Positions 15,941-24,340 of a stretch of DNA of 27,440 nt are shown here, in pieces (within the stretch, counting starts at the first letter, position 1; every line of letters starts with the position of its first letter). A program made the translations under genes and the position numbers. Source of the DNA: CAVRZY01 sp963725415 (lineage in GTDB: Bacteria > Acidobacteriota > Terriglobia > Bryobacterales > Bryobacteraceae); contig CAVRZY010000137.1 of NCBI GenBank assembly GCA_963725415.1, positions 1 to 27,440 of the forward strand. The letters are read 5' to 3'. Below the pieces are notes generated by a model that was not told the origin of the DNA, searched no databases, and worked only from the letters and a program-made list of their open reading frames with translations.

Positions 15941-16189
15941 CTAAGCTTCTTTGACCAGCTTGTTGTAGAGCCAGGCGAACAGCGCCCCGGCAATGCCCCC
16001 ACTCACGCACCCGTAGACCAGCCCGATGATGCTCCCCAAGTAGCTGATCTGGTAGCCGAGATAGATGCTGCCCAGAAGCCCGAGGTGTTGTCCGGCCCCG
16101 CGCCAGGCGGCCAACAAGGTCAGAACGAACACCGCCGCTCCCCACAGAATGCCGGCAGCTATGGCACATGCTTTGACATTCAGCTTCAT
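15941..16189 (-). CDS. Small two-helix membrane protein (holin-like family)
   Basis: The 82-residue protein has GGAGG 9 bases before the ATG. Two membrane helices are evident: about residues 8-27 (AIAAGILWGAAVFVLTLLAA) and 50-75 (YLGSIIGLVYGCVSGGIAGALFAWLY), with the loop GSIYLGYQIS. The pattern MKLNVKA...GYxISxxGSxIGLVYG...GGAIFAWLYN matches small proteins commonly labelled bacteriophage holin in environmental genomes. These are rarely inside prophages, and there is none here. It is the last gene of a tight minus-strand trio, 13 bp after the small secreted protein. The true function is unknown. Confidence 0.8.
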   Translation of the reverse strand: MKLNVKACAIAAGILWGAAVFVLTLLAAWRGAGQHLGLLGSIYLGYQISYLGSIIGLVYGCVSGGIAGALFAWLYNKLVKEA

Positions 16190-16202
16190 GGCTGTGATCC
16201 TC

Positions 16203-16640
16203 CTATCGCGTCTCGCTCCGCGTTCGGCCCGCTGCTGTTGGTTTCTTAGCCGCCGGCAGCGCCCGGAAGCTGCCCGTCTTGATGATCCGGACCGGCACGC
16301 CCTCCAAGTGGCTGGGGAAAGCCCGCCGTTCCTTGGCGGTCAGCCTGCGGCTCACAAACACCTGAATCACCGCTTTCCCCGGATGCTTATTGGAAGTCCC
16401 AATCCCCGCGCCTACCACTGCGGGCAGGCCCAGCAGAAAGTCGATGTGCCGTTCCTTGACAGCAGTGGCTTCCTGCATCAGTCGATCCGGAACAGCAGCC
16501 TCGCCCTTCCGGGCAGGCTGCACCGCCAGCGCCGTGCATGCGAACATGACGGCCAGAACCGCAGCAATCCGCCCTCCAGCTAGGGCGGCTTCAGGTCTTA
16601 CTTGCAACTCTTCTGGGCGCCGCTGGAGCAAGGCGCGCAA
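16203..16640 (-). CDS. Small secreted protein sharing the C-terminal domain of the adjacent protease
   Basis: A hydrophobic export segment (AAVLAVMFACTALAVQ) precedes a domain with FLLGLPAVVGAGIGTSNKHP, VIQVFVSRR, LEGVPVRIIKTGSFRAL. The same domain ends the upstream protease (FLLRLPEAVGNGVGFSEKDP, VIQLFVREP, LEGVRVEIVHTGEIYAL). About half of the aligned residues agree, so a local duplication is likely. The start is uncertain: candidates include TTG codons at 16640 and 16607, or a rare ATT at 16568, just after GGAGGG. The first candidate would overlap the protease stop region. The gene lacks any protease motif. It could be a free pro- or inhibitor-like domain, which is inference. Confidence 0.7.
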   Translation of the reverse strand: MRALLQRRPEELQVRPEAALAGGRIAAVLAVMFACTALAVQPARKGEAAVPDRLMQEATAVKERHIDFLLGLPAVVGAGIGTSNKHPGKAVIQVFVSRRLTAKERRAFPSHLEGVPVRIIKTGSFRALPAAKKPTAAGRTRSETR

Positions 16641-17731
16641 CCCAGCGCGTAGATCTCGCCGGTGTGGACGATCTCCACGCGCACGCCCTCCAGCGCCGCC
16701 GGTGCAGCCTGATGGGCGCGTTCATTGGGCTCGCGCACGAACAGTTGGATCACCGGTTCGTCCGGGTCCTTCTCGGAGAAGCCGACCCCATTGCCTACCG
16801 CCTCGGGAAGCCGCAGCAAAAAGTCCTCGTAGCGCGCGCGGATGCGGGAGGCGGGTTCGAGCCGCGGATCATTCCCGCCGGACCGGCCATGGCCCGGGGG
16901 CTTGGCCCCCGCTCCCGCGCCCACGAAGGTCATACCAAAAGCGCTCAGCACGTTGTCGATCCTGTTCCCGACCGCGGCATTACCCCCTCCCGCAAACAGC
17001 AGCGCCACCGGCCTGGGGTTGACGCTTACGTTCTCGACAATGAGCGAGCCGGAGTCGCCTCCTTTAACGAATGATCCCGGCGACACCAGCACCTGATCGA
17101 CAAACTTTGCGGTGACGATCGATCCCTCTCCGCAGCCTTGCTGATACTGGACGTTCACCGTGGCATTGACGCTGAGAATCTTCCCCGTGGTCACACCGGA
17201 CGTGCGCCCGGCCTTCTTCACCTTCATCCCCACAGTGGGCGCAACTGTGTCCGAGGAGATGGTCCCGATGCCCAGAATGGCCCCGGTTGAATCCACCATA
17301 TCCTTCACCACCTGTCCGATAGCCGCGTCCACGAGGTTCGGGGTGCCCGCGAAGTTGATCGGAACAAAGTCGGACAGATTAGCCACGGTGTCCTTCGTGT
17401 CCGCCGTGCACACCGGAGTCTGGTCGATCAACCCCGGCTGGATCCAGGCTTCGCCGCCCACACCCAGGTTGGTCCGCGCACCCACGTGGTTGTTGGTCAA
17501 GATGAACTGGGTGCCCGATGGGTTCCTCAGCAGCGACCCCAGCGTGCCGCTGCAACAGTAGTGAGTACTGCTGTCGTTGATGTTGCCCCCGCTGGTCCCC
17601 AGCTTGATCGGCCGCTTCTGCTCCACCTGATAGGGGGAGGACTTCTGCCCCATGGCCAGACCTGCACTCAGCAACAACCACGCCGCCATTCCCAATAACA
17701 ACACGCCAGCCCGCTTCCTTCTGTTAGTCAC
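16598..17731 (-). CDS. Secreted trypsin-like serine protease with C-terminal accessory domain
   Basis: The 377-residue protein starts at GTG 17731, 7 bases after GGAGG. It has a signal peptide (about residues 1-28: KRAGVLLLGMAAWLLLSAGLAMG). The chymotrypsin-like fold shows the His region ILTNNHVGA, an Asp candidate in LVDAAIGQVV and the Ser motif KGGDSGSLIVEN. The distant match is to plant Nal1-like and bacterial trypsin-like peptidases. A Gly-rich linker (GAGAGAKPPGHGRSGG) leads to the domain shared with the next gene. A Cys-rich tail (GCAPCSSGAQKSCK) ends the protein. It heads a minus-strand operon with the small secreted protein and the holin-like protein. Substrate and self-processing are unknown. 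Confidence 0.82.
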   Translation of the reverse strand: MTNRRKRAGVLLLGMAAWLLLSAGLAMGQKSSPYQVEQKRPIKLGTSGGNINDSSTHYCCSGTLGSLLRNPSGTQFILTNNHVGARTNLGVGGEAWIQPGLIDQTPVCTADTKDTVANLSDFVPINFAGTPNLVDAAIGQVVKDMVDSTGAILGIGTISSDTVAPTVGMKVKKAGRTSGVTTGKILSVNATVNVQYQQGCGEGSIVTAKFVDQVLVSPGSFVKGGDSGSLIVENVSVNPRPVALLFAGGGNAAVGNRIDNVLSAFGMTFVGAGAGAKPPGHGRSGGNDPRLEPASRIRARYEDFLLRLPEAVGNGVGFSEKDPDEPVIQLFVREPNERAHQAAPAALEGVRVEIVHTGEIYALGCAPCSSGAQKSCK

Positions 17732-17827
17732 GTTCCCTCCTTCTCGTGTTGCGCCATGGTCTGCACGGTTGCAGAACACGCCTTCGAGTCTACTCCAGCC
17801 CCATCCCCTGCGCAATCCCCCGTGGTC

Positions 17828-18060
17828 CCTGCCCTCCCCCAGTTTCTTTGACCGGACCAATGCGGAGACGGTAATTCGGGTACAGGCCACGAATTTCGCA
17901 CAGGCGGCGAAATTCGCGCCAGTCCCCGAATTACGCGGGCTGGTGCGCGGGGGGGAATTCGGGTACAGGCCACGAATTTCGCACAGGCGGCGAAATTCGC
18001 GCCAGTCCCCGAATTACGCGAACCGCGAAGGCACCGGGTGTGAAACTGGGGGAGGGCAAG
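17828..18060. mobile_element. MITE-like element with two palindromic units
   Basis: The ends are a perfect 16-bp inverted repeat, GCCCTCCCCCAGTTTC (17831-17846) and its complement (18042-18057). This extends imperfectly to CCTG and CAAG termini. Two 60-nt palindromes of the array family start at 17873 and 17956 (83 bp apart). The flanks CCCGTGGTC (17819-17827) and CCCGTGGTG (18061-18069) match at 8 of 9 bases, a likely 9-bp target duplication. It encodes nothing. It lies in the divergent region between the protease and heparinase-like genes, and its right end is 23 bp from the latter's ATG. Confidence 0.78.
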
Positions 18061-18083
18061 CCCGTGGTGTACTGGAGATAAGC

Positions 18084-19883
18084 ATGCTGCGTCTTCTCAC
18101 TGCGCTTCTGGCCCTCGCCCAAACCCCGGACGCTCTTACAAACCTGCGACCCGAGCATCCCCGGCTGATCCTGCTGGACACTCAGCTCCCGTCGCTCCGC
18201 TCCCTGATCCGCCAGGACCCGCAGGCCCGCCACATTTACCAGCAGCTTCTTGAGGAAGCCCGAAAACTCCAAGCCCTCCCGCCCGTGAGATTCCAGTTGG
18301 TTAACGGCCGCATGCTGGGCACCAGCCGCCTGTGTGTGGACCGCATCTACACCTTGGCCCTTCTCTACCGCCTCGATTCGAATCCGCAATACCTCGAGCG
18401 AGGCCTGGCAGAGTTGCGCGCCGTCTCCAGCTTCCCAACCTGGAACGACAACTTCCTCGACAAGGCCGAAATGATCCACGCCGTAGCGATCGGCTACGAC
18501 TGGCTCTACAACTCGCTTACACCCGAAGACCGCGCCTTGCTCCGCAACGCCATCTTCAGCAAAGGCATTCGCGACGCGCTCCCGGTCTACCAGGAAGAGC
18601 GCTGGTGGACGGTCAACCGGTTCAACTGGAACCTGGTCTGCAACGCCAGCGTGGGCCTGGGCGCGCTGGCTGTCGCCGAGGACGAACCGGCCCTGGCCCG
18701 AACCCTCCTGCGCTACGGGCTTCAGTCACTGCCCCTGGCCATGGCCTCCTACGCCCCCGACGGCGCCTGGGCCGAAGGCCCCGAGTACTGGCACTACGCC
18801 ACCCGTTATGCCGTCTACTTCCTGGCCGGCCTCCAGACCGCGCTAGGGCAAGACTTCGGCCTCTCCGCCATGGAAGGCTTCAGCAACACCGGCGCGTTCC
18901 GAGTCCATTCCATCGGCCCCTCGGGAAAATCTTTCAGCTTTGCCGACGCTTCCGAAACCCCGGAAAGCGCCCCGGAGATGTTCTGGCTGGCCCACCGCTT
19001 CCGCCAGCCTGTCTACGCTTGGCACCAGCGCCGCCAGCTCGAACTTTCCAATTCCCCCCACGCTCTCGACCTCGTCTGGTACCACCCAGAACAGACCACC
19101 CCGCAGCAGGCGCGCTGGCCTCTCAACGTCTACTTTCGCGACGCCGAACTCGCCATGCTCCGCACCTCCTGGGACGATCCTAACGCGGTCTTCGTCGGCG
19201 TCAAGGCCGGCGGGAACAGAGGCGGACGAGGCCACGCCCACCTGGATCTTGGCAGCTTCGTCCTGGATGCCGGCCAGACCCGCTGGGCCCTCGACCTCGG
19301 CAGGGACGACTACGACCTGCCCAACTACTTCGGCGCTCTGCGCTGGACTTACTACCGCACCAAGACCGAGTCTCACAACACCGTTTTGATCGACGGCCAG
19401 GACCAGGACCCCGCCGCCGAAGCCTCCATCGTCGCGCACCGCTTCCAGCCGGACCTCGCCTTCGTTCGCATCGATCTCTCAGGTGTCTACCCCGGAAAGC
19501 TCCGGCGCTTCCACCGCGGCATCGCGCTCTACCAGCGACAACACGTCATCATCCAGGACGAAATCACCGCGCCCCGCCCCGTCGAAGCCCTTTGGGGAAT
19601 GCTCACCGACGCCGAAGTGTCGGTTTCCGGCCGCACTGCCGAACTCCGCAAAGGCAACTGGATTCTCAGCGCGCGCATCCTGGTCCCCGCCGGCGCCAGC
19701 TTCGACAGCGTCTCGACCCACGCGCCCCCGCCACAGGCTCCGAACCCCAACACCCGCAAGCTCGTCGTCCGCCTGCCGGACAAGATCACCAACCTGCGGC
19801 TCATCGTCTCCCTGACGCCCCACCCTAATTCGCAACCCCCACCGCCACTGAGCTGGCGCCCCCGTCCTTTGAACTACTGGTAA
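18084..19883 (+). CDS. Secreted heparinase II/III-like polysaccharide lyase
   Basis: The 599-residue protein starts at ATG 18084 after TGGAG; the longer open frame runs through the upstream repeat element and is rejected. A short signal peptide (MLRLLTALLALAQ) is followed by an alpha/alpha-toroid N-terminal domain. Its stretches include AVAIGYDWLYNSLTPEDRA, WWTVNRFNWNLVCNASVGLG and GAWAEGPEYWHYATRY. The C-terminal beta-sandwich carries RGGRGHAHLDLGSFVLDAG, the heparinase_II_III signature. Family members cleave acidic polysaccharides (heparin, alginate, oligouronates) by beta-elimination, using Tyr/His and Asn residues; candidates are present. The exact substrate cannot be read. Members of the same MITE-like family stand at both sides (17828-18060 and 19911-20124). 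The DUF4838 and enolase-superfamily genes follow on the same strand. Confidence 0.88.
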   Translation: MLRLLTALLALAQTPDALTNLRPEHPRLILLDTQLPSLRSLIRQDPQARHIYQQLLEEARKLQALPPVRFQLVNGRMLGTSRLCVDRIYTLALLYRLDSNPQYLERGLAELRAVSSFPTWNDNFLDKAEMIHAVAIGYDWLYNSLTPEDRALLRNAIFSKGIRDALPVYQEERWWTVNRFNWNLVCNASVGLGALAVAEDEPALARTLLRYGLQSLPLAMASYAPDGAWAEGPEYWHYATRYAVYFLAGLQTALGQDFGLSAMEGFSNTGAFRVHSIGPSGKSFSFADASETPESAPEMFWLAHRFRQPVYAWHQRRQLELSNSPHALDLVWYHPEQTTPQQARWPLNVYFRDAELAMLRTSWDDPNAVFVGVKAGGNRGGRGHAHLDLGSFVLDAGQTRWALDLGRDDYDLPNYFGALRWTYYRTKTESHNTVLIDGQDQDPAAEASIVAHRFQPDLAFVRIDLSGVYPGKLRRFHRGIALYQRQHVIIQDEITAPRPVEALWGMLTDAEVSVSGRTAELRKGNWILSARILVPAGASFDSVSTHAPPPQAPNPNTRKLVVRLPDKITNLRLIVSLTPHPNSQPPPPLSWRPRPLNYW

Positions 19884-19910
19884 CCCCTACTGTTGACTTC
19901 TTAGTTCCGG

Positions 19911-20124
19911 CTTGCTCTGCCCCAGTTTCGTTGGGTAATTCGGGTACAGGCCACGAATTTCGCACAGGCGGCGAAATTCGCGCCAGTCCCCGAATTACGC
20001 GGGTTGGTGCGGGGAGGGTAATTCGGGTACAGGCCACGAATTTCGCACAGGCGGCGAAATTCGCGCCAGTCCCCGAATTACGCGGATTGCGGAGTTGGCG
20101 GTTGTGAAATTGGGGGAGGGCAAG
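19911..20124. mobile_element. MITE-like element with two palindromic units
   Basis: The ends are CTTGCTCTGCCCCAGTTTC (19911-19929) and the complement of CTTGCCCTCCCCCAATTTC (20106-20124), matching 16 of 19. Two array-type palindromes start at 19937 and 20020 (83 bp apart). The flanks TAGTTCCGG (19902-19910) and TGGTTCCGG (20125-20133) match 8 of 9, again a 9-bp target duplication. It lies between the heparinase-like and DUF4838 genes, in the same orientation as the copy at 17828. Confidence 0.75.
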
Positions 20125-20180
20125 TGGTTCCGGTCGTTGCCAAGCATCGCCAAAAACATGACACTAAGTAAGACGCCACT

Positions 20181-22088
20181 ATGAAACCGCTCTACTGTCT
20201 CCTGTTCCCTGCCCTCCTGGCCGCCCAAATTCCCCTGGTGCGCAACGGCAAGGCCAGCGGCGCCATCGTAATCCCTGGCGGCGCCGCCGAGGCCGTCCGC
20301 GCTGCCGCAACAGAACTCCAGACCTACGTCCAGAAAATCTCCCAGGCCAGGCTCCCCATCCACACTGAAGCGCAGCCCAAAGGGATTCATTGTATCTACC
20401 TCACCCGCGCTGCGGACCTCCCGCGCGAGGCCTTCCGCATCAAGACCGCGGACGGAAACCTGACGCTCGCGGCCAGTGACGACGCCGGGATTCAGTTCGC
20501 TGTCTATACGTTCCTCGAAGACTACCTCGGCGTCCGATGGTTCTGGCCCGGCGAACTGGGCGAGGTTGTCCCCCGGCAGAGGTCCATCGTCATCGGCTCG
20601 ATCAACCTCACCCAGCAACCCGATTTCAAATGGCGAAACCGCGGCCCCGGCGGCGCATTGTGGGGCGCCTCCACAGGCCCGACGGAAATGCGCGCGCGCG
20701 AACGTCTGCTCGGTGTCAGCGCCCGTCACCAGGCCGAAGTGGCCCTCTGGGAAAAGCACAACAAATGGGGCGGCATGAAAATCTACGGCGGCCACTCGCT
20801 GGGCGAGATCTTCCCTCCTCAGAAGTACGCCCGCACCCACCCCGACTACTACGCTCTGGTGAACGGCAAGCGCGCCGTCCCCGGCCCGGATTACGACTAC
20901 AAGCACGGCGGCCAGGTCTGCACCACCAACCCCGGCGTCATTCGCGCCACCGTCGAGTGGGTCAGAGATTTCTTTGACCGCCACCCCGACTTTGACGCCG
21001 TCCACATCACCCCCAACGATTCGGGCGGTTTTTGCGAGTGCGACCGCTGCCGCGCCCTGGATTCAGGCGAGCTGCTGAGGCGCGCCGGCATCGACGCCGA
21101 AGAGACTAAGAAAGCCGCCGCCAAGAATACCGTCATCACCGATCGCATCTTCACCTTTGTCAATCAGGTCGCGGAGCAGGTCCAGAAAACTCACCCCGGC
21201 AAGTACGTCGCTTGCATGGCCTACGGTCGCTACATCACCCCGCCCAGCAAGATTCAGTTGCACCCCTCGGTCATCCCCCAGTACTGCCTCTGGAGCGCCT
21301 ACCGGCATGCCAATCCCGGCTTCAAGCAGGAACATGAAACCATCGCCGCGGCCTGGGCGCGCGCCGCCCGCCGCGCAGGCATTTACGAGTACCACATCAA
21401 CGGCTCCTGGCCCGGTCTCCATCGCCTGGTCATGCCCTACATCGCCGAATCCATCCAGTATCTTCACCGGCAAGGCATCGACCTCTACCAGACCCAGTCC
21501 GGCGATGACTTCGCCGTCAACGGTCTCAATTACTACATCGCCGGTAAGTTGCTCTGGAACACCTCTGGGGACCCGCAGAAAATCCTGGATGACTTCTACG
21601 CCAAAGCGTTCGCCGGCGCCGGCCCCGCCGTCAAACGGTTTCACCAGCGCCTTCAGGACGCCTGGACCGCGGCCACTCGGGACGGCCGGGATGTCACCTG
21701 CAACTCGCTCGCGGACACGCGCCTCCTGGAACTGTTCACTCCTGAGCTCCTCGAGAAATCCGCGCAAGATCTGAGCGAAGCTGAAAAGGCCGCGCCCGAT
21801 GACCTGGTCCGCCGGCGCGTCCAGTTCTACCGCCAAGGTCTGCGTTACACAGAACTGACCGTCGCCGCAGTCCGCGCCGCCAGGAACCTGGAGCTGCGCA
21901 ACTCCCGCCAGCTCGCCCAAGCTCTGGCCGCCTGGGAGCGGAGAGAGAAATTCGTCGAAGACCTCAAGGACGATTACGTGGTCGCCTACTTCTGGGTGGC
22001 TTACAACAACGCCCAGCGCAACTTCAACCCGATTCAACGCCTGCGCGAACTCTCCAAGGAGCTGGCATGGAACCGCTCCCAGCCGTGA
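20181..22088 (+). CDS. Secreted DUF4838 protein (glycoside hydrolase-like)
   Basis: The 635-residue protein has a short signal peptide (MKPLYCLLFPALLAA). The N-terminal domain resembles the alpha-glucuronidase/GH20-type N-terminal fold (AAATELQTYVQKIS, FLEDYLGVRWFWPGELGEVVP). A central DUF4838 barrel domain runs from about residue 200, with YYALVNGKRAVPGP, ITPNDSGGFCECDRC, YEYHINGSWPGLH and YLHRQGIDLYQTQSG. The C-terminus is helical. The CECDRC cluster and nearby acids are conserved-looking, but catalytic roles are not established to my knowledge. The protein probably attacks uronic-acid or acetamido sugars released by the upstream lyase, which is inference from context. The next gene starts inside its 3' end (22-bp overlap), so they are translationally coupled. 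The ribosome site is weak. Confidence 0.85.
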   Translation: MKPLYCLLFPALLAAQIPLVRNGKASGAIVIPGGAAEAVRAAATELQTYVQKISQARLPIHTEAQPKGIHCIYLTRAADLPREAFRIKTADGNLTLAASDDAGIQFAVYTFLEDYLGVRWFWPGELGEVVPRQRSIVIGSINLTQQPDFKWRNRGPGGALWGASTGPTEMRARERLLGVSARHQAEVALWEKHNKWGGMKIYGGHSLGEIFPPQKYARTHPDYYALVNGKRAVPGPDYDYKHGGQVCTTNPGVIRATVEWVRDFFDRHPDFDAVHITPNDSGGFCECDRCRALDSGELLRRAGIDAEETKKAAAKNTVITDRIFTFVNQVAEQVQKTHPGKYVACMAYGRYITPPSKIQLHPSVIPQYCLWSAYRHANPGFKQEHETIAAAWARAARRAGIYEYHINGSWPGLHRLVMPYIAESIQYLHRQGIDLYQTQSGDDFAVNGLNYYIAGKLLWNTSGDPQKILDDFYAKAFAGAGPAVKRFHQRLQDAWTAATRDGRDVTCNSLADTRLLELFTPELLEKSAQDLSEAEKAAPDDLVRRRVQFYRQGLRYTELTVAAVRAARNLELRNSRQLAQALAAWERREKFVEDLKDDYVVAYFWVAYNNAQRNFNPIQRLRELSKELAWNRSQP

Positions 22089-22945
22089 AAGAACAGATAT
22101 CCACCCTGCGGGCCTTCCCGCTGCGCGAGCCCGTCTCCGGCCGGCGTTACACTGTCCTCCAGCTCCGGACGGAATCCGGCCTCCAGGGCTACGGCGAGTG
22201 CGCCGCCGCATCGCCTGCCGAACTCGCCCAGGCCCGCCGGATCGTCCTCGGCAAGCCCGCTACCGCGTTCGAGGTCATCCGGCCCCATCTCGCCGCTCTG
22301 CCCGCCCTTCAGGCCGCCGTCAACATGGCGCTTCTGGATATCGTCGGCAAGCTCGCCAAGGCCCCCGTCTACCAGGTCCTGGGCGGGCCTACGCGAAACA
22401 AGGCCCGCGCGATGACCCCTCTGATCGGTTCCTCCGAACCCGCTTTGCTCGACTCGCTCCGCCGCGCCCGCCAGGCCGGATTCCGCGCCTTCCTGGTGCC
22501 CCTGCCTCCAGTTTTGGCGCGCAACCAAGGTCAGGCTTTCGTCCAGGCCGCTCGAAGCCGGCTGGAGGCCCTGCGCGCCGCGGCCGGCGACGACTCCGAC
22601 TTCGTTCTGGACGGCGCCGCCGCGCTCTCCCCGGCAGACGCCGCCAGCCTCTCGACTGCGCTGGAGCGCTTCCACCTGCTGTGGTTCGACGAACCCTGCC
22701 CACTGCTGAACCTCGCCGCCCTGCGCAAGCTGGCCGGCGAAAACGTCACGCCGCTGGGCTTCGGTCGTCTCCTCGATCAGCCCAGCCAGTTTCAGGACCT
22801 GCTCCGCGAGGATGCCGTGGATGTCCTCCGCCCCGCCCGCCGGCGCGCACAGCCACCGCCAGGCACCAGCCCCCTTCTGCGAATACGGCGCGTCGAGCCG
22901 CCCCCCGTTCGCAACCGGGCTCGCCATTTCCTCCACTCATTTTAA
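22067..22945 (+). CDS. Enolase-superfamily protein (mandelate racemase/muconate lactonizing-like), 3' end broken
   Basis: The start overlaps the DUF4838 gene and follows AAGGAG. The open frame encodes 292 residues, whereas family members have about 350-400. The N-terminal capping domain (VLQLRTESGLQGYGECAAASP) and barrel (MALLDIVGKLAKAPVYQVLGG, LLWFDEPCPLL with the metal Glu/Asp) are clear. No Tat signal is seen, unlike the paralogue at 3438-4655. The active-site lysines usual in muconate-type members are not obvious. After VDVLRP (about 22,835) the frame becomes Arg/Pro-rich nonsense. Another plus frame instead reads FCEYGASSRPPFATGLAISSTHF, which resembles the expected C-terminal strand. 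A frameshift near 22,835-22,870 is likely, and the sequence then runs into the junction before the gene can finish. Confidence 0.72.
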   Translation: MEPLPAVKEQISTLRAFPLREPVSGRRYTVLQLRTESGLQGYGECAAASPAELAQARRIVLGKPATAFEVIRPHLAALPALQAAVNMALLDIVGKLAKAPVYQVLGGPTRNKARAMTPLIGSSEPALLDSLRRARQAGFRAFLVPLPPVLARNQGQAFVQAARSRLEALRAAAGDDSDFVLDGAAALSPADAASLSTALERFHLLWFDEPCPLLNLAALRKLAGENVTPLGFGRLLDQPSQFQDLLREDAVDVLRPARRRAQPPPGTSPLLRIRRVEPPPVRNRARHFLHSF

Positions 22946-23264
22946 CCCCGTGTCCGGGACCGCCCTCTTGATAGGCGTCGACGATCATCGGACGCGATCC
23001 AGGCCCATTTGGTCAATTACGGACCAACCCGATCGCACTTATGGCTGATAGGGAGACATACGCGCTGATCCTCGAACAGAAGCGGGAGCGCCTTGCAATC
23101 GCCGCCTCGATCGGCCATTTACGACGATGATCGGGCGAACGAAACAGGATCAAGCGCCGTGGGGCGCTTCTAGTGGCTGGCGCCGCATACAGGCCCCATT
23201 CATGAGACGCCGCTCATACCCGCGCTGAACATATTCACAACCCGATCACGCGAACCCAAACGCA
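22946..23264. other. Junction region without a recognisable gene
   Basis: These 319 bases follow the broken enolase-superfamily gene and precede the frameshifted glycosyltransferase. The only short frame of note is ATG 23041 to TGA 23130 (MADRETYALILEQKRERLAI and 9 more residues), possibly a remnant. No promoter, repeat or RNA gene is clear. Sequence quality and gene style change across this stretch (see findings). Confidence 0.5.
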
Positions 23265-24248
23265 ATGCCCCGGCACCTCATCTCGATCGTCATTCCCGTT
23301 CTGAACGAGGCCAACAACCTCGAGCGCCTCGTCGCGCGCCTCATGCTCTTGGACGGACTGGCCGACCTCGAATGGGAACTGGTGTTCGTCGACGACGGCT
23401 CGACCGACGGCACGCTCGTCAAGTTGCGCGAACTCAATCGCGCGGACGGGCGCGTGAAGTCCATCTCGTTCAGCCGCAACTTCGGAGGAGATCGCGCTGG
23501 CCGCAGGCCTGCGATACGCCGCAGGTGATGCCGTCGTGCTGATGGACGCCGACCTCCAGCACCCCCCGGAGATCCTCAGCACCTTTGTCGCCCGCTGGCG
23601 CGAGGGCTACCAGATGGTCTACGGCCAGCGTACCGATCGTGACACCGACGGGAAACTGCGCAAGCTCGTGTCCGTCGCCTTCTACCGGATCTTCAACGCG
23701 CTGGTGAAAACGGACATTCCCGCCGGCGCTGGAGACTTTCGCCTGCTCGACCGCAAAGCCGTCGATGCCATGAACCGGATAGGCGAAAGCTCGCGGTTCA
23801 ACAAGGGCCTGACCTGCCTGGATCGGCTTTCAAACCGATCGGCGTCCCCTCAATGTCCCCCAGCGCGGAGGACGGCGGCGGCTCGCGCTGGAACGTGCCG
23901 CGCCAACCCTCCTACGTTTGGCCTCGACGGCCTCGCCTCGTTCACGACACTGCCCGCTCCGCATTTCGGACGCTACCTCGGGCGTCGCCGTCTCTTCTCT
24001 CCTTTCGCCTCTTACGCCGTGTTCTTCCTCTTCAAGACCCTCGTCTACGGCGCCGACGTCGCCGGGCTTTCCCACCCTCGGTCATATCGGTCATGTTGTT
24101 CGCCGGCGTTCAGCTCATCTCGCTCGGCGTCATCGGCGAGTACCTCGGCCGCGTGTACGAGGAGGTGAAGGGCCCCCCGCTGTACCTCGTCGCCGAGGAG
24201 CTCGGCGTCGGCCGCGCAGGAGCCCCCCGCGTCGCCCTGTTCGGGTGA
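23265..24248 (+). pseudogene. GT2 glycosyltransferase (GtrB/ArnC/DPM1-like), multiple frameshifts
   Basis: Bactoprenol-type glycosyltransferases of this kind move a sugar from a nucleotide donor to undecaprenyl phosphate at the inner membrane. The start shows ISIVIPVLNEANNLERLV, FVDDGSTDGT and SISFSRNFGG. At about 23,485 one base is missing, and the gene continues in another frame with EIALAAGLRYAAGDAVVLMD then ADLQHPPE (DxD metal motif), DTDGKLRKLVSVAFYRIFN and GESSRFNKGL. From about 23,815 several further indels scatter the membrane part over three frames. Recognisable pieces are LDGLASFTTLP, FFLFKTLVYGADVAG and LFAGVQLISLGVIGEYLGRV then YEEVKG, ending at 24248. All family parts are in order, so the underlying gene is complete and the damage is small indels. 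Sequencing error is likelier than decay. Confidence 0.75.
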
Positions 24249-24340
24249 ACGGTGCGCATGCGGAGGGAAGGCCTTGATCGCGTCGCCGGAGCGGAGCGAA
24301 ACCCGCGCACAGGCAATCGACACCACATCCGTCGGGTTCG

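Noticed and set aside
15941..16189. Prophage marker (holin)
   Set aside because: No lysin, structural, integrase or terminase genes are near; holin-like small membrane proteins of this kind are common outside prophages.
17652..18083. N-terminal extension of the heparinase-like protein
   Set aside because: The open frame crosses the MITE-like element and has low-complexity content; the ATG at 18084 has a ribosome site and a signal peptide.
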